DNA from: Microvirga zambiensis WSM3693 | GTDB taxonomy: Bacteria > Pseudomonadota > Alphaproteobacteria > Rhizobiales > Beijerinckiaceae | Direction: 5' to 3' | Assembly: GCF_016735695.1 (NCBI RefSeq) | Contig: NZ_JAERQD010000001.1 | Span: 124,001 to 188,000, forward strand | Length of the DNA: 64,000 nucleotides | Shown here: positions 25,995 through 36,261 of the stretch, piece after piece | Layout: the number at the start of each line of letters is the position of its first letter | Position numbering within the stretch: position 1 is the first letter of the stretch | Translations under genes and position numbers: made by a program | Notes under the pieces: generated by a model | What the model saw: only the letters and a program-made list of their open reading frames with translations | Databases searched by the model: none | Told to the model about the DNA's origin: nothing

Positions 25995-28520
25995 ATGCGG
26001 CGGCTTAAGGCAACGATCGCAATGTCTGCGGTCGCAGCGGCTCTGTCAGCTGCTGGGTCTATGCCGGCCCTCGCTCAGGCGACCCTGAACGAGGCCATCG
26101 GCGCCCGCGCCCAATCCGGCTCGGGCCAGGACCGGCTTCTCGTCGACGCCAAGGAAATCGTCTACGACAACGACAAGAACACCATCGCCGCCACCGGCGA
26201 CGTTCAGATGAACTACCAGGGCCGCACCCTGCAGGCGGAGCGGGTCACCTACGACCGCAACACCGGCCGCGTCTTCGCCGAGGGCAATGCCCGGCTGACC
26301 GACGCGAACGGCACGATCGCTACCGGCGACCGGTTCGAGCTGACCGACGACTTCAAGAACGGATTCATCGATTCCCTGAGGGTGGTTCAAACCACCGTCG
26401 AGCAGGGCCGCACCCTCACGACCCGTTTCTCCGCGCCCCGCGCCGAGCGGGCCGAGGGCGAGACCACGACGTTCGAGCGCGGCACCTACACGGCCTGCGA
26501 ACCCTGCAAGGACAATCCGGAGCGGCCGCCCCTCTGGCAGGTCAAGGCCGCCAAGATCATTCACAACAACAGCGAGCGGACGATCTATTACGAGGACGCG
26601 ACTCTCGAGCTCCTCGGCATCCCGGTCGCCTACCTGCCCTATTTCTGGACGCCCGATCCGACGGTCAAGCGCAAGACCGGCTTCCTGTCGCCGCGCTACG
26701 TCTACTCGTCCTCGATCGGCTATGGCGGATCCGTCCCGTTCTTCTGGGCGATCGCGCCGAACTACGATCTGACCATCACCCCGACCATCCTGAGCCGGCA
26801 GGGACTTCTGGGCCAGGCGGAGTGGCGCCATCGGCTCGAAAACGGCACCTATACCGTGCGGGCGGCCGGCATTTCCCAGCTTGAGCCCGAGGCCTTCATC
26901 GCCAGCCCCTATGGCGCAGGCAACCGCGACCTCCGGGGCTCGCTCGAGACGACCGGCCTCTTCTACATCAACCAGAACTGGCGCTGGGGCTGGGATATCG
27001 CCCTGCTCTCGGACAAGTGGTTCCTGTCGAACTACAAGATCCACAGCGAGAGCCTGAGCGCGTACTACATCAAGGAATCGATCTCGACCCTCTTCCTTCA
27101 GGGGCAGGGCGATCGCTCCTTCTTCGATGTGCGGGGCTATTACTTCCAGACCCTGTCGAGCAACGACTGGCAGAAGCAGCAGCCGATCGTCGCCCCGGTC
27201 CTCGATTACAACAAGCGCTACACCCCCGAGAGCATCGGCGGCGAGTTCGCCCTCGACGTGAACGTGACCAGCCTCAGCCGCGAGGCAACGCAGTACGATC
27301 CGCTGTCGGTGGCCAACACCACCTATTTCGCCACCTCCCAGACCTGCATCATCTTCGATCGCGCCTCCTGCCTCGTGCGCGGCATCAGCGGCTCCACCTC
27401 CCGGGCCTCGGTCACTGCGTCCTGGCGGCGCGAGTTCGTCGACCCGGTCGGGCAGGTCTGGACGCCCTTCGCCTATCTCAGGGCCGACAACTTCTGGATC
27501 GCTCCGGATTTCAACGGCTATCAGAACCCGCAGCTCGCGAACTTCATCGGCGGCGAGGACGATTATCTCTTCCGCGCCATGCCGGCCGTGGGCGTCGAGT
27601 ATCGGTTCCCCTTCGTCGCCAGCCTGGGCACCTCCGGCCAGCAGGTCCTGGAGCCGATTGCGCAGCTGATCGCGCGTCCGAACGAGACCCGGGTTGGCCG
27701 CCTTCCCAACGAGGACGCCCAGAGCCTCGTGTTCGACGATACGTCCCTGTTCGACTGGGACAAGTTCTCCGGCTACGACCGGGTCGAGGGCGGCGTCCGC
27801 GCCAATGTCGGCGTGCAGTACACGGTCACCGGCGCCGACAATTTCTACGCCAATGTCCTGTTCGGCCAGTCCTATCAGGTTGCAGGCCGCAATTCGTTCC
27901 GGCAGCCCGACCTCGCCAATGTGGGTCTGGAATCGGGTCTCGACACGCGGGCCTCCGATTATGTCGGCCGGTTCCAGATCTCGCCCAATGCCAACTTTGC
28001 GGTCGTGACGCGCGCGCGCTTCGACGACGAGGACTTCGACCTCAACCGCTTCGAGGCCGGCGTGCGGGCGAACTTCAACCCCTATGTGCCTGTCTCGACC
28101 TCGCTGACCTATGCGCGCTACGAGGCTCAACCCGCCATCGGCTTCCCCCTCCGCCGTGAAGGCCTGCTCGGCACGGCTCGCTGGGACATCTCGCCCAATT
28201 GGTATGTCTCGGGCTCTCTCCTGCTCGACCTCGACCGCTACCTGCTGGCTCGTCAGACTTTCGCCACGCAATATGCCGCGAATCCGGCGACCGCCGTCTA
28301 TGACCGCCAGAACATCGCCTATGTCAGCGGCATGTCCTTCGGCGTGGGCTATATGGACGAGTGCACGACGTTCTCGCTCATCTACAGCGTGACTCCTCGC
28401 GAAGTGACGCGTACTTCGGGCGAGAAGGACCAGAACCACACGATTGCCTTCAGCCTCGAGTTCCGCTCGCTGGGTGAAGTGGGATATAGTCAGAACCTCA
28501 GCGGCACCACCAGTGAATGA
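25995..28520 (+). CDS. lptD: LPS-assembly outer-membrane protein LptD
   Basis: An 841-residue outer-membrane translocon that inserts LPS at the cell surface together with LptE. A signal peptide (LKATIAMSAVAAALSAAGSMPALAQ, shown here in part only by its LKATIAMSAVAAALSAAG core) is followed by an OstA/LptA-like domain (DNDKNTIAATGDVQMNYQG). The LptD barrel begins at FWTPDPTVKRKTGFLSPRY and runs to the C-terminus. The start at 25995 has a strong GAAGGAG ribosome site. Few cysteines are present (TACEPCKDN early, TCIIFDRASC later), so disulfides are possible but differ from the E. coli pattern. pdxA follows directly, without the usual surA. Confidence 0.95.
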   Translation: MRRLKATIAMSAVAAALSAAGSMPALAQATLNEAIGARAQSGSGQDRLLVDAKEIVYDNDKNTIAATGDVQMNYQGRTLQAERVTYDRNTGRVFAEGNARLTDANGTIATGDRFELTDDFKNGFIDSLRVVQTTVEQGRTLTTRFSAPRAERAEGETTTFERGTYTACEPCKDNPERPPLWQVKAAKIIHNNSERTIYYEDATLELLGIPVAYLPYFWTPDPTVKRKTGFLSPRYVYSSSIGYGGSVPFFWAIAPNYDLTITPTILSRQGLLGQAEWRHRLENGTYTVRAAGISQLEPEAFIASPYGAGNRDLRGSLETTGLFYINQNWRWGWDIALLSDKWFLSNYKIHSESLSAYYIKESISTLFLQGQGDRSFFDVRGYYFQTLSSNDWQKQQPIVAPVLDYNKRYTPESIGGEFALDVNVTSLSREATQYDPLSVANTTYFATSQTCIIFDRASCLVRGISGSTSRASVTASWRREFVDPVGQVWTPFAYLRADNFWIAPDFNGYQNPQLANFIGGEDDYLFRAMPAVGVEYRFPFVASLGTSGQQVLEPIAQLIARPNETRVGRLPNEDAQSLVFDDTSLFDWDKFSGYDRVEGGVRANVGVQYTVTGADNFYANVLFGQSYQVAGRNSFRQPDLANVGLESGLDTRASDYVGRFQISPNANFAVVTRARFDDEDFDLNRFEAGVRANFNPYVPVSTSLTYARYEAQPAIGFPLRREGLLGTARWDISPNWYVSGSLLLDLDRYLLARQTFATQYAANPATAVYDRQNIAYVSGMSFGVGYMDECTTFSLIYSVTPREVTRTSGEKDQNHTIAFSLEFRSLGEVGYSQNLSGTTSE

Positions 28521-28535
28521 TGGGGTTACGGCCCG

Positions 28536-29558
28536 GTGGCAGGCTTGAATCCGCGCCCTCTCCTGTTGACGCAAGGTGATCCCGCAGGGATCGGCCCCGA
28601 ACTGACCCTGAGAGCCTGGCTTCAGCGCGAGGACGCAGCGCTGCCGCCCTTCGCGCTCCTGAGCGACCCCGCCCACATCGCCCGGGTCGCACAGAGCTAC
28701 GGCTGGAGCGTTCCCATCGCTCCCGTGGAACCGTCTCAGATCGAAGCGGTGTTTTCGAACGCCCTCCCTGTCATCCCTCTGAACTCTCGCGTTCTAGCGG
28801 AGCCGGGACAGCCTCACGCGGCCGGCGCGCCCTCCGTGATCGAATCCATCGAAAGGGCCGTGAGCTTGGTCCAATCGGGTTCAGTCGCCGCTGTCGTGAC
28901 CAATCCTATCGCCAAGCACGTGCTCTATGACGCCGGTTTTCGCCATCCCGGCCATACGGAGTTCCTCGCGGCCCTGGCCTCCGAAGGGACCGGAGAAACC
29001 TATCATCCGGTCATGATGCTCTGGAGCGAGGCTTTGGCCGTCGTTCCCGTGACCGTGCACATCGCCCTCGCGGACGTGCCCGCCGCCCTGACCACGGACC
29101 TGATCGTCCTGACCGGCCGGATCGTCGCCCGGGAGCTGCGGGAGCGCTTCGGCATCGCGAAACCACGGCTCGCCGTGGCGGGTCTCAACCCCCATGCCGG
29201 CGAGAACGGCGCAATGGGAACGGAGGATGCCCGCATCATCGCGCCGGCCATCGAGATCCTGCGCCAGGACGGGATCGAAATCTCCGGTCCCCTGCCCGCG
29301 GACACCATGTTCCATGCCCGGGCCCGCAGCCGCTACGATGCAGCGCTCGCCATGTATCACGATCAGGCGCTGATCCCGATCAAGACCATCGCCTTCGACG
29401 AGGCGGTCAACGTGACTCTCGGGCTCCCCTTCGTTCGCACCTCGCCGGATCACGGCACGGCCTTCGACATCGCGGGCAAGGGCGTCGCCCGGCCCGACAG
29501 CCTCATCGCGGCCCTCAAGCTCGCTGCGCGGCTGAGTGCAGAAACACCGAGCCCATGA
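28536..29558 (+). CDS. pdxA: 4-hydroxythreonine-4-phosphate dehydrogenase
   Basis: A 340-residue enzyme of the DXP-dependent vitamin B6 pathway that oxidises 4-phosphohydroxy-L-threonine for PdxJ. Motifs include [20 protein letters not shown], the metal-binding HPGHTEFLA and ALNPHAGE-like [10 protein letters not shown], and the C-terminal [19 protein letters not shown] with [16 protein letters not shown]. The start is a GTG at 28536, 15 bp after lptD, with only a weak ribosome site. The stop overlaps the rsmA start (ATGA, 29555-29558). Confidence 0.95.
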   Translation: MAGLNPRPLLLTQGDPAGIGPELTLRAWLQREDAALPPFALLSDPAHIARVAQSYGWSVPIAPVEPSQIEAVFSNALPVIPLNSRVLAEPGQPHAAGAPSVIESIERAVSLVQSGSVAAVVTNPIAKHVLYDAGFRHPGHTEFLAALASEGTGETYHPVMMLWSEALAVVPVTVHIALADVPAALTTDLIVLTGRIVARELRERFGIAKPRLAVAGLNPHAGENGAMGTEDARIIAPAIEILRQDGIEISGPLPADTMFHARARSRYDAALAMYHDQALIPIKTIAFDEAVNVTLGLPFVRTSPDHGTAFDIAGKGVARPDSLIAALKLAARLSAETPSP

Positions 29559-30409
29559 GCCAGATCGACGACCTTCCCCCCTTGCGCGAAGTGGTCCGCA
29601 CCCATGGGCTGATGGCCAAGAAATCGCTCGGCCAGAACTTCCTGTTCGATCTCAACCTCACCAGCCGCATCGCCCGCTCCGCCGGCTCCCTGGAGGAGGC
29701 GACTGTCATCGAGGTCGGCCCGGGACCGGGGGGTCTGACCCGGGCGATCCTGGCGGCCGGCGCGCGAAAGGTCATCGCCATCGAGCGCGACACCCGCTGC
29801 CTGCCCGCGCTCGCCGAGATCGCAGCGCGCTATCCGGGCCGGCTCGAGGTGATCGAGGCCGACGCCCTGGAGTTCGATCCGCGCCCCCTCGTCGGCGACG
29901 GCCTCGTCCGGATCATCGCAAACCTTCCCTACAATGTGGGCACCGCCCTGCTCACCGGGTGGCTCACCGGCGAGGCCTGGCCGCCCTGGTGGGCTTCGCT
30001 CACGCTCATGTTCCAGCGCGAGGTCGCCGAGCGCATCGTCGCGGACGAGAGCGACCCGAAGGATTACGGCCGTCTCGGCGTTCTCTGCGGCTGGCGGACG
30101 GAGGCGCGCATTCTCTTCGACGTCCCGCCATCGGCCTTCGTGCCTCCGCCCAAGATCACGTCGAGCATCGTCCACCTGACCCCGCGCGCCCAGCCGCTGC
30201 CCTGCCGCGTCGGCGCATTGGAGGCCGTGACCCGCGCCGCTTTCGGGCAGCGCCGCAAGATGCTGCGCCAGAGTCTGAAATCCATCGCTCCGGATCCGGC
30301 CGGAATCATTCAGGCGGCCGGTCTCGACGAAACGATCCGCGCGGAGAACGTTTCCGTGGAGGGCTATGTGGCGCTTGCGAATGCGTGGGATGCCTGGCGC
30401 AACCAATAG
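29555..30409 (+). CDS. rsmA: 16S rRNA (adenine1518/1519-N6) dimethyltransferase
   Basis: KsgA/RsmA (284 residues) dimethylates two adenosines in helix 45 of 16S rRNA during 30S assembly. The SAM-binding motif is [14 protein letters not shown], preceded by [11 protein letters not shown], and the catalytic motif IV is NLPYNVGT. The C-terminal domain has [14 protein letters not shown] and [13 protein letters not shown], all classical for the family. It overlaps pdxA by 4 bp, the common pdxA-ksgA pairing. A palindromic repeat follows in the gap before ddl. Confidence 0.96.
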   Translation: MSQIDDLPPLREVVRTHGLMAKKSLGQNFLFDLNLTSRIARSAGSLEEATVIEVGPGPGGLTRAILAAGARKVIAIERDTRCLPALAEIAARYPGRLEVIEADALEFDPRPLVGDGLVRIIANLPYNVGTALLTGWLTGEAWPPWWASLTLMFQREVAERIVADESDPKDYGRLGVLCGWRTEARILFDVPPSAFVPPPKITSSIVHLTPRAQPLPCRVGALEAVTRAAFGQRRKMLRQSLKSIAPDPAGIIQAAGLDETIRAENVSVEGYVALANAWDAWRNQ

Positions 30410-30474
30410 CGAGGGTGATGGGACCGGCACCACGTCCTGCGCGATCACCCCCTAATGTCATCCAACCCTCCAAC

Positions 30475-30561
30475 GTCATCCCCGGGCTCGTCCCGGGGAC
30501 CCACGTCTTTGCGCGGTTGTGGTTCCAAGACGTGGGTGGCCGCAACAAGTGCGGCCATGAC
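30475..30561. repeat. Dispersed palindromic element, copy 3
   Basis: GTCATCCCCGGGCTCGTCCC leads to CCCACGTCTTTGCG. The second half, CCAAGACGTGGGTGGCCG and GCGGCCATGAC, is inverted to it. The skeleton matches the copies at 20599-20766 and 21144-21232. It is in the rsmA-ddl gap and is non-coding. Confidence 0.78.
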
Positions 30562-30696
30562 GGCGGAGGGGATCATCCCAGACGCGCTCTGCTGGCTTGC
30601 GGTTCGCAGTCCCTTTTCATGAGACCTTAACCGCGCTTATCCCATGATTGCCGTGCATGAACGGCCCCTGTTCGGGCCCTAGAGGAGAAGGCGGGC

Positions 30697-31809
30697 ATGT
30701 CGCAGCCGCGCAAGAGAATCGGGCTTCTGTTCGGCGGACGCTCTGCCGAGCATGAGGTCTCGAAGCTGTCGGCCGCAAACGTCCTGCGCGCGCTCGATCC
30801 GGACCGCTACGACATCGTCCCCATCGGCATCGGACGCGATGGACGCTGGCTCCTGTGCGACAGCGGCAATGGCGGCGGGCGTGGCGCCACGTCTCTCGAA
30901 ATCCCGGAAGGTGCGCCACAGGTCGCTCTGCTTCCTGGTGGCGATGGAGAGATGATCGTGATGGATCGCGGCGCGAGTCCCCGCTCGCTCCGCCTCGATG
31001 CCGTCGTGCCGGTCCTGCATGGGCCGAACGGCGAGGACGGTACCGTTCAGGGCTTCCTCGAGGTCGCGAACGTTCCTTATGTCGGCTCCGGCGTCATGGG
31101 CTCCGCCGCCGGCATGGACAAGGACATTGCCAAGCGCCTTTTGCGCGACAGCGGCCTGCCGGTCGTTCCATTCCTCACACTGACGCCCCGCAGCCGGGTC
31201 GACTACCGGGCAGCAATCGACGCGCTCGGGACGCCCGACCTCTTCGTCAAGCCTGCCAATATGGGCTCGTCCGTCGGCGTCTCCCGCGCCCAATCCGCCG
31301 AGGAATTCGAGCAGGCCTGCGAACGTGCCTTCCGCTACGACGGCAAGCTTCTCGTGGAGCGCAGCGTCGCCGGCGCGCGGGAGATCGAATGCTCCGTGCT
31401 GGAGAACGCGGCGGGCGAGGTGCGAGCATCCCCGCTCGGCGAGATCGTCCCGGCCGAAAGCCACGGCTTCTACAGCTACGACGCCAAATATATCGATGCG
31501 GACGGCGCGCTTCTGCGCATCCCCGCAGAACTGCCCGCCGACCGCGCGCAGCGCGTCCAGTTGCTTGCGGTCGAAACCTTCCGAGTCCTCGCCTGCGAGG
31601 GCCTGGCGCGTGTCGACTTCTTCGTCGATCCGAAGAATGAGGATGGCCTCTTCGTCAACGAAGTGAACACACTTCCCGGCTTCACGGCGATCAGCATGTA
31701 TCCCAAGCTCTGGGAGGCCGGCGGCCTGCCGCAGAGCGAATTGATGGAGGTGCTGATCGGCCACGCCATCGCGCGCCATCAGCGCCGCAACGCGCTGGCG
31801 TTGGTTTAA
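30697..31809 (+). CDS. ddl: D-alanine--D-alanine ligase
   Basis: A 370-residue ATP-grasp ligase making D-Ala-D-Ala for peptidoglycan. The N-terminal domain has LLFGGRSAEHEVSKLSAANV, the central part VLHGPNGEDGTVQGFLEV and DLFVKPANMGSSVGVSRA, and the C-terminal metal site NEVNTLPGFTAISMYPKLWE. A GAGGAG ribosome site supports the ATG at 30697. It stands outside the mur/fts cluster and is longer than DdlB (about 306), closer to the DdlA/VanA-length form. It is convergent with gmk, with only 6 bp between the stops. Confidence 0.95.
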   Translation: MSQPRKRIGLLFGGRSAEHEVSKLSAANVLRALDPDRYDIVPIGIGRDGRWLLCDSGNGGGRGATSLEIPEGAPQVALLPGGDGEMIVMDRGASPRSLRLDAVVPVLHGPNGEDGTVQGFLEVANVPYVGSGVMGSAAGMDKDIAKRLLRDSGLPVVPFLTLTPRSRVDYRAAIDALGTPDLFVKPANMGSSVGVSRAQSAEEFEQACERAFRYDGKLLVERSVAGAREIECSVLENAAGEVRASPLGEIVPAESHGFYSYDAKYIDADGALLRIPAELPADRAQRVQLLAVETFRVLACEGLARVDFFVDPKNEDGLFVNEVNTLPGFTAISMYPKLWEAGGLPQSELMEVLIGHAIARHQRRNALALV

Positions 31810-31815
31810 GATCTC

Positions 31816-32466
31816 TCAGTCGATCTTCTCGGCGAGCAATCCTTCGACGAAGTCCGAGAGGCCGACGAGGCGTTCGCGCTTCAGGCGCTCGGCGGCCTGG
31901 ATCGCCTTCAGGCTCTGGAAGGAGCGGCCGAGATCCTCGTTGACGATCACGTAATCGTACTCGACCCAGCGCTCCATCTCGACGCGGGCATTGGCGAGGC
32001 GCTTCGCGATGACCTCGGGCGAGTCCTCCGCCCGGCGCTCGAGACGCGCCTTCAGCTCCTTGAAGCTCGGCGGCAACACGAACACGGTCACCACGTCGTC
32101 GGGCAGCTTCTGCCGCACCTGGCGGGTGCCCTGGTAATCGATGTCGAAGACCATGTCCTGGCCGGCGGCAAGCGTCCGCTCGACCGGCTTGCGAGGAGTG
32201 CCGTAGAAATTGCCGTGCACCTCGGCCCATTCGAGGAGCTCGTCGCGATCGCGCATCGCCTTGAATTCTTCCTCGTCGATGAAGTGATAATGCTTGCCTT
32301 CGATCTCGGACGGACGCTTCGGGCGCGTGGTGACGGAGACCGAAAGCACGCCCGCGTGCTCCTCCACGAGGCTGCGCGTCAGTGTGGTCTTTCCGGCACC
32401 CGACGGCGAGGACAGGATGAGGATGAGGCCGCGACGGCCGACAAGGGGCTTCGGATCCTGGCTCAC
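31816..32466 (-). CDS. gmk: Guanylate kinase
   Basis: Phosphorylates GMP to GDP. The 216-residue protein has P-loop [15 protein letters not shown] and the GMP-binding [20 protein letters not shown]. The lid and core follow ([29 protein letters not shown]). I chose the GTG at 32466 because GGAG sits 7 nt upstream and homologues begin close to SQDPKP. An ATG at 32481 would overlap the yicC stop and adds five residues. It is coupled to yicC, whose stop lies 5 bp upstream. Confidence 0.95.
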   Translation of the reverse strand: MSQDPKPLVGRRGLILILSSPSGAGKTTLTRSLVEEHAGVLSVSVTTRPKRPSEIEGKHYHFIDEEEFKAMRDRDELLEWAEVHGNFYGTPRKPVERTLAAGQDMVFDIDYQGTRQVRQKLPDDVVTVFVLPPSFKELKARLERRAEDSPEVIAKRLANARVEMERWVEYDYVIVNEDLGRSFQSLKAIQAAERLKRERLVGLSDFVEGLLAEKID

Positions 32467-32470
32467 CGCA

Positions 32471-33358
32471 TTACTCCACATTCTGAACCTGCTCGCGGAA
32501 TTGCTCGATCACGGCCTTCAATTCAAGCCCAATCCGCGACAGGGACACGTCATTCGCCTTCGCGCACAGGGTATTCGCCTCGCGTCCGAATTCCTGAGCC
32601 AGGAAATCGAGCCGGCGGCCCACCGGGCCTCCCTCGCGCAGCAATTCCCGCGCCGAATCCACATGCGCCCGCAGCCGGTCGAGCTCCTCGCGGATATCGG
32701 CGCGGGCGGCGATGAGAACCGCCTCCTGATGCAGGCGTGCCGGATCGAGGGTCGACTTGCCGTCGACAAGCTCGGCGATCTGAGCCGCAAGGCGCGTCCG
32801 GATCGCCTCCGGCTGACGCGAGGGCGAAGCCTCGGCTTCGTCGACGAAGCGCGCGATCACGTCGAGTTGCTGTCCGAGGACGCCGGATAATGCCTGACCT
32901 TCCTTCAGCCGCGCAGTTTTAAGAGCCTCGATCAGCGCGCCGATACCGGCCTTGAGGGCTGCCACCAGAGCGTCGTCCTGGGCCGGATCGGCAGCATCGT
33001 CTTCCAGCTCGACGACGCCGCGCACGGAAAGAAGTCCATCGAGGGAAGCCGGCTTCACGTTGTCCGGAAGCTTGAGGTCGCCTAGGGCCGAGAGCAGCGA
33101 TTGCAGCACGTCCTGGTTCACGCGCAGCTTGGGCGCGGAGGAGGACCGGCTGAGCGCCAGGTTGAGCTGGCCCTGCCCTCGTGTCAGCGCCTTGAGAATC
33201 TGGCTGCGCGCCTCCTCGCCCACCGCATCGAGGCCTGAGGGTGTCCGCACGCGGACTTCGAGCCCGCGTCCGTTGACGGTCTTGAGTTCCCAGGCCCATT
33301 GATAGGCCCCGGTGACGCCGGCCTCGCGGGCAAAGCCGGTCATGCTCGCGATGGACAT
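32471..33358 (-). CDS. yicC: YicC-family endoribonuclease
   Basis: A 295-residue YicC/DUF1732 protein. It starts MTGFAREAG-like ([20 protein letters not shown]) with the family's [17 protein letters not shown], and ends with the conserved [20 protein letters not shown] and [12 protein letters not shown]. YicC proteins are recently recognised RNA-degrading enzymes acting on small RNAs such as RyhB in E. coli. The gene sits between mltG and gmk as in many alphaproteobacteria, and its stop is coupled to the gmk start. Confidence 0.93.
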   Translation of the reverse strand: MSIASMTGFAREAGVTGAYQWAWELKTVNGRGLEVRVRTPSGLDAVGEEARSQILKALTRGQGQLNLALSRSSSAPKLRVNQDVLQSLLSALGDLKLPDNVKPASLDGLLSVRGVVELEDDAADPAQDDALVAALKAGIGALIEALKTARLKEGQALSGVLGQQLDVIARFVDEAEASPSRQPEAIRTRLAAQIAELVDGKSTLDPARLHQEAVLIAARADIREELDRLRAHVDSARELLREGGPVGRRLDFLAQEFGREANTLCAKANDVSLSRIGLELKAVIEQFREQVQNVE

Positions 33359-33478
33359 GCGCTAACCTCGAACGGAATGAAAAATCGGCGCGACCATAAT
33401 GCGCGCCGATGCAAGAGTCGATTGCAGGGATGAGAGCCCGATCCTGGAGTTGTCATCCCCTGTCCAACACCGGATCTG

Positions 33479-34834
33479 TCACGGCTGGCGCAGGGTGCTG
33501 GGAACGTTTTTGGGATTGTTCAGATCGAAGGTCTTGTTCTTGAGCGGATCCCTGTTCGTGCCCTCGCTGGCGTCGAAGCCGCGTCCCATCGGCCCGGTCG
33601 GCCGCGCCCCGGTTGCGGGGAGTGCATTGGCCGCACCGGCCGGCGTCGTCGTCGACGCGCCATCCGGCACGACCCGGTCGACCTCGTCGGCCTCCGGCGC
33701 GGGACGGCTCTTCTCGATCTGCCGCCAACGGGCCACGTTGCGCTGGTGCTGATCGTAGCTCTCCGCGAAAGCGTGACCGCCGGAACCGTCGGCGACGAAA
33801 TAGAGGTCCTTGGTCCGCGACGGATTGGCCACCGCCTCGAGCGCCGCGCGGCCGGGATTGGCGATGGGGCCGGGAGGCAAACCTTCGACCACGTAGGTGT
33901 TGTAGGGCGTCGCCGCCTCGATCTCGCTACGCAGGATCCCGCGGCCGAGGGTGCCCTTTCCGCCGACGAGCCCGTAGACGATGGTCGGGTCGGACTGGAG
34001 CTTCATGCGCTTCATGAGGCGGTTGATGAAGACGCCCGCGACGCGGGTGCGCTCGTCGGCCCGGCCCGTCTCCTTCTCCACGATGGAGGCGAGGATGACG
34101 AGTTCCTGCGGCGACTTGATCGGCAATTCCGCCGAGCGGCGCTGCCAGATCTGCTCGATCGCCTGGCGCTGGGCGGTCTGCATGGTGCTGATGATCTGCT
34201 GGCGGGTGGTGCCGCGCTCGAACTTGTAGGTATCCGGAAGGAGCGATCCCTCCCGCGGGGTCTCTGTTACGTCGCCGGTGAGGATCTCATGCTCGTAGAG
34301 ACGCCCGATGATCTGCTCACTGGTGAGCCCTTCGGGAACAGTGACCGCGTGCAGGATGGCTTTGCCCTGGATGAGGGTGTCGATGGCATCCTCAACGCTG
34401 GTTCCGGCCTTGAACTGGAACTCGCCGGCCTTCAGCTGGCCGCGCTGGCGGTTCATGTAGGCATAGGCCTGGAACAGGAGCGGCTGCTCGACGACGCCCT
34501 CCTGCTTGAGGATCTGGGCGATCTCGCCGGTGCCCGTGTTGCGGGGAATGACCACGACCTTGTCGCTCTGCAGCGGCCCCTTGGCGGTCACCTCGTGCTG
34601 CAGCATGGAGAAGCCGAAGATGCCAGCGATGGCCAGGGCGACGAACAGGGTCAGCAGGCCGCTGAACAGCGAGAGCATGCCCCTGCGGCGGCGGCGCAGC
34701 TTGGGCGGCGGCGGGGGGGCCATCGCGGGTTTGATGGCCTCGCTCGGGGACCGGGGTGCCAGGCGCGGCTGAGCCGATCCGTGGTCGGAATCGTCTGCGG
34801 GGGGTAAGAGAATCTTTTTCTTTCGTCCGAACAT
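33479..34834 (-). CDS. mltG: Endolytic murein transglycosylase MltG
   Basis: A 451-residue inner-membrane lytic transglycosylase that trims or terminates growing glycan strands. The cytoplasmic N-terminus is basic and proline-rich (PPPPPKLRRRRRG), followed by one membrane helix (about residues 55-77, SLFSGLLTLFVALAIAGIFG). A LysM-like region and the YceG catalytic domain come next, with the active-site glutamate in LASIVEKETGRADER and the conserved LQSDPTIVYG. ATG at 34834 is preferred over the adjacent GTG at 34837. Its place between fabF and yicC is typical of alphaproteobacteria. Confidence 0.93.
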   Translation of the reverse strand: MFGRKKKILLPPADDSDHGSAQPRLAPRSPSEAIKPAMAPPPPPKLRRRRRGMLSLFSGLLTLFVALAIAGIFGFSMLQHEVTAKGPLQSDKVVVIPRNTGTGEIAQILKQEGVVEQPLLFQAYAYMNRQRGQLKAGEFQFKAGTSVEDAIDTLIQGKAILHAVTVPEGLTSEQIIGRLYEHEILTGDVTETPREGSLLPDTYKFERGTTRQQIISTMQTAQRQAIEQIWQRRSAELPIKSPQELVILASIVEKETGRADERTRVAGVFINRLMKRMKLQSDPTIVYGLVGGKGTLGRGILRSEIEAATPYNTYVVEGLPPGPIANPGRAALEAVANPSRTKDLYFVADGSGGHAFAESYDQHQRNVARWRQIEKSRPAPEADEVDRVVPDGASTTTPAGAANALPATGARPTGPMGRGFDASEGTNRDPLKNKTFDLNNPKNVPSTLRQP

Positions 34835-34929
34835 CACGCCGCTTTTCTGGTGTCGACCGACGGTCCTGCCGGTCCGCCGACACCCTAGCAGGGATTATGG
34901 CGAAAAACCGTAACAGGCCTTTCTCGCCC

Positions 34930-36192
34930 TCAGGATACGCGACGAAGAATGAGCGAAGCGTTAGTGCCGCCGAAGCCGAAGGAGTTCGACAAAGCCACGT
35001 TGACCTCCTTGCGCTTGGCCTGCTTGGGCACGAGATCGATGGCCGTCTCGACGGACGGGTTGTCGAGGTTGATGGTCGGCGGAATGACGCCGTCGCGCAT
35101 GGCGAGGATCGAGAAGATCGCCTCGACCGCACCGGCCGCCCCGAGCAGGTGGCCGATCGCCGACTTCGTCGAGGACATCGAGAGCTTGCCCGCCGCGTTG
35201 CCCATGATGCGCTCGACCGCCTTCAGCTCGAGCTCGTCGCCGAGCGGGGTCGAGGTGCCGTGGGCGTTGACGTAGTCGATCTCGGACACGTCGATATCGG
35301 CGCGCTTGAGGGCCGCGGCCATGCAGCGATAGGCCCCGTCGCCGTCCTCGGAGGGCGAGGTGATGTGATAGGCATCGCCCGATAGGCCGTAGCCGATGAC
35401 CTCGGCATAGATCTTCGCGCCGCGGGCCTTGGCGTGCTCGTATTCCTCGAGCACCACCACGCCGGCACCCTCGCCCATGACGAAGCCGTCACGGTCCTTG
35501 TCGTAGGGGCGCGAGGCGCGGGTCGGGTCGTCGTTGAAATTCGTGGACAGGGCGCGGCAGGCGGCAAAGCCGGCAATGGACAGCCGATTGATGGGCGATT
35601 CCGTGCCGCCGGCCACCATCACCTCCGCATCGCCGAGCGCGATGAGGCGGGCGGCGTCGCCGATGGCGTGGGAGCCGGTGGAGCAGGCCGTCACCACCGC
35701 GTGGTTCGGGCCCTTCAGGCCGTGCTCGATGGACACGTAGCCGCCGGCGAGATTGATGAGACGGCCGGGGATGAAGAAGGGCGAGATGCGGCGCGGGCCG
35801 CGCTCGATCAGGGTGGCGGAAGCCTCGTAGATGCCGCCGATGCCGCCGATGCCGGAGCCGATCAGCACGCCGGTGGCGCACTGGTCCTCGTATGATTTCG
35901 GCTCCCAGCCGGAATCGCGCAGGGCCATGGTGGAAGCAGCCATGGCATAGACGATGAACGGATCGACCTTGCGCTGTTCCTTCGGCTCCATCCACTCATC
36001 GGCATTGAAGGTGCCGTTGGTGCCGTCGCCGCGCGGGATCTGGCAGGCGATCTGGCAGGCGAGATCGTCGATCTCGAAACCGCTGATCCTGCCGGCGCCG
36101 CTCTGGCCTTCGACGAGGCGGGACCATGTGGCATCGACCCCGCTGCCCAGCGGAGTGACCATGCCAAGACCTGTGACAACTACCCGTCGCAT
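34930..36192 (-). CDS. fabF: Beta-ketoacyl-ACP synthase II
   Basis: A 420-residue condensing enzyme extending fatty acyl chains with malonyl-ACP. The thiolase fold has the nucleophile cysteine in VVTACSTGSHAIGDA and the two catalytic histidines in NAHGTSTPLGD and SAIGHLLGAAGAVEA. The GFGG loop (SNSFGFGGTNASLI) lies at the C-terminus. The start at 36192 (MRRVVVTGLGMV) has a ribosome site AGGA, while the longer reading to 36240 has none. It follows acpP by about 70 bp, as in most proteobacteria. Confidence 0.96.
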   Translation of the reverse strand: MRRVVVTGLGMVTPLGSGVDATWSRLVEGQSGAGRISGFEIDDLACQIACQIPRGDGTNGTFNADEWMEPKEQRKVDPFIVYAMAASTMALRDSGWEPKSYEDQCATGVLIGSGIGGIGGIYEASATLIERGPRRISPFFIPGRLINLAGGYVSIEHGLKGPNHAVVTACSTGSHAIGDAARLIALGDAEVMVAGGTESPINRLSIAGFAACRALSTNFNDDPTRASRPYDKDRDGFVMGEGAGVVVLEEYEHAKARGAKIYAEVIGYGLSGDAYHITSPSEDGDGAYRCMAAALKRADIDVSEIDYVNAHGTSTPLGDELELKAVERIMGNAAGKLSMSSTKSAIGHLLGAAGAVEAIFSILAMRDGVIPPTINLDNPSVETAIDLVPKQAKRKEVNVALSNSFGFGGTNASLILRRVS

Positions 36193-36261
36193 GAATTCCT
36201 GCCCTATCGATCCATAAAATTCGGGCGTCGGATGAATCACCCGACGCCCGTACGTAGCCTT

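Noticed and set aside
26046-28676. 876-codon minus-strand frame opposite lptD
   Set aside because: Antisense shadow; lptD on the plus strand has a signal peptide, ribosome site and family motifs.
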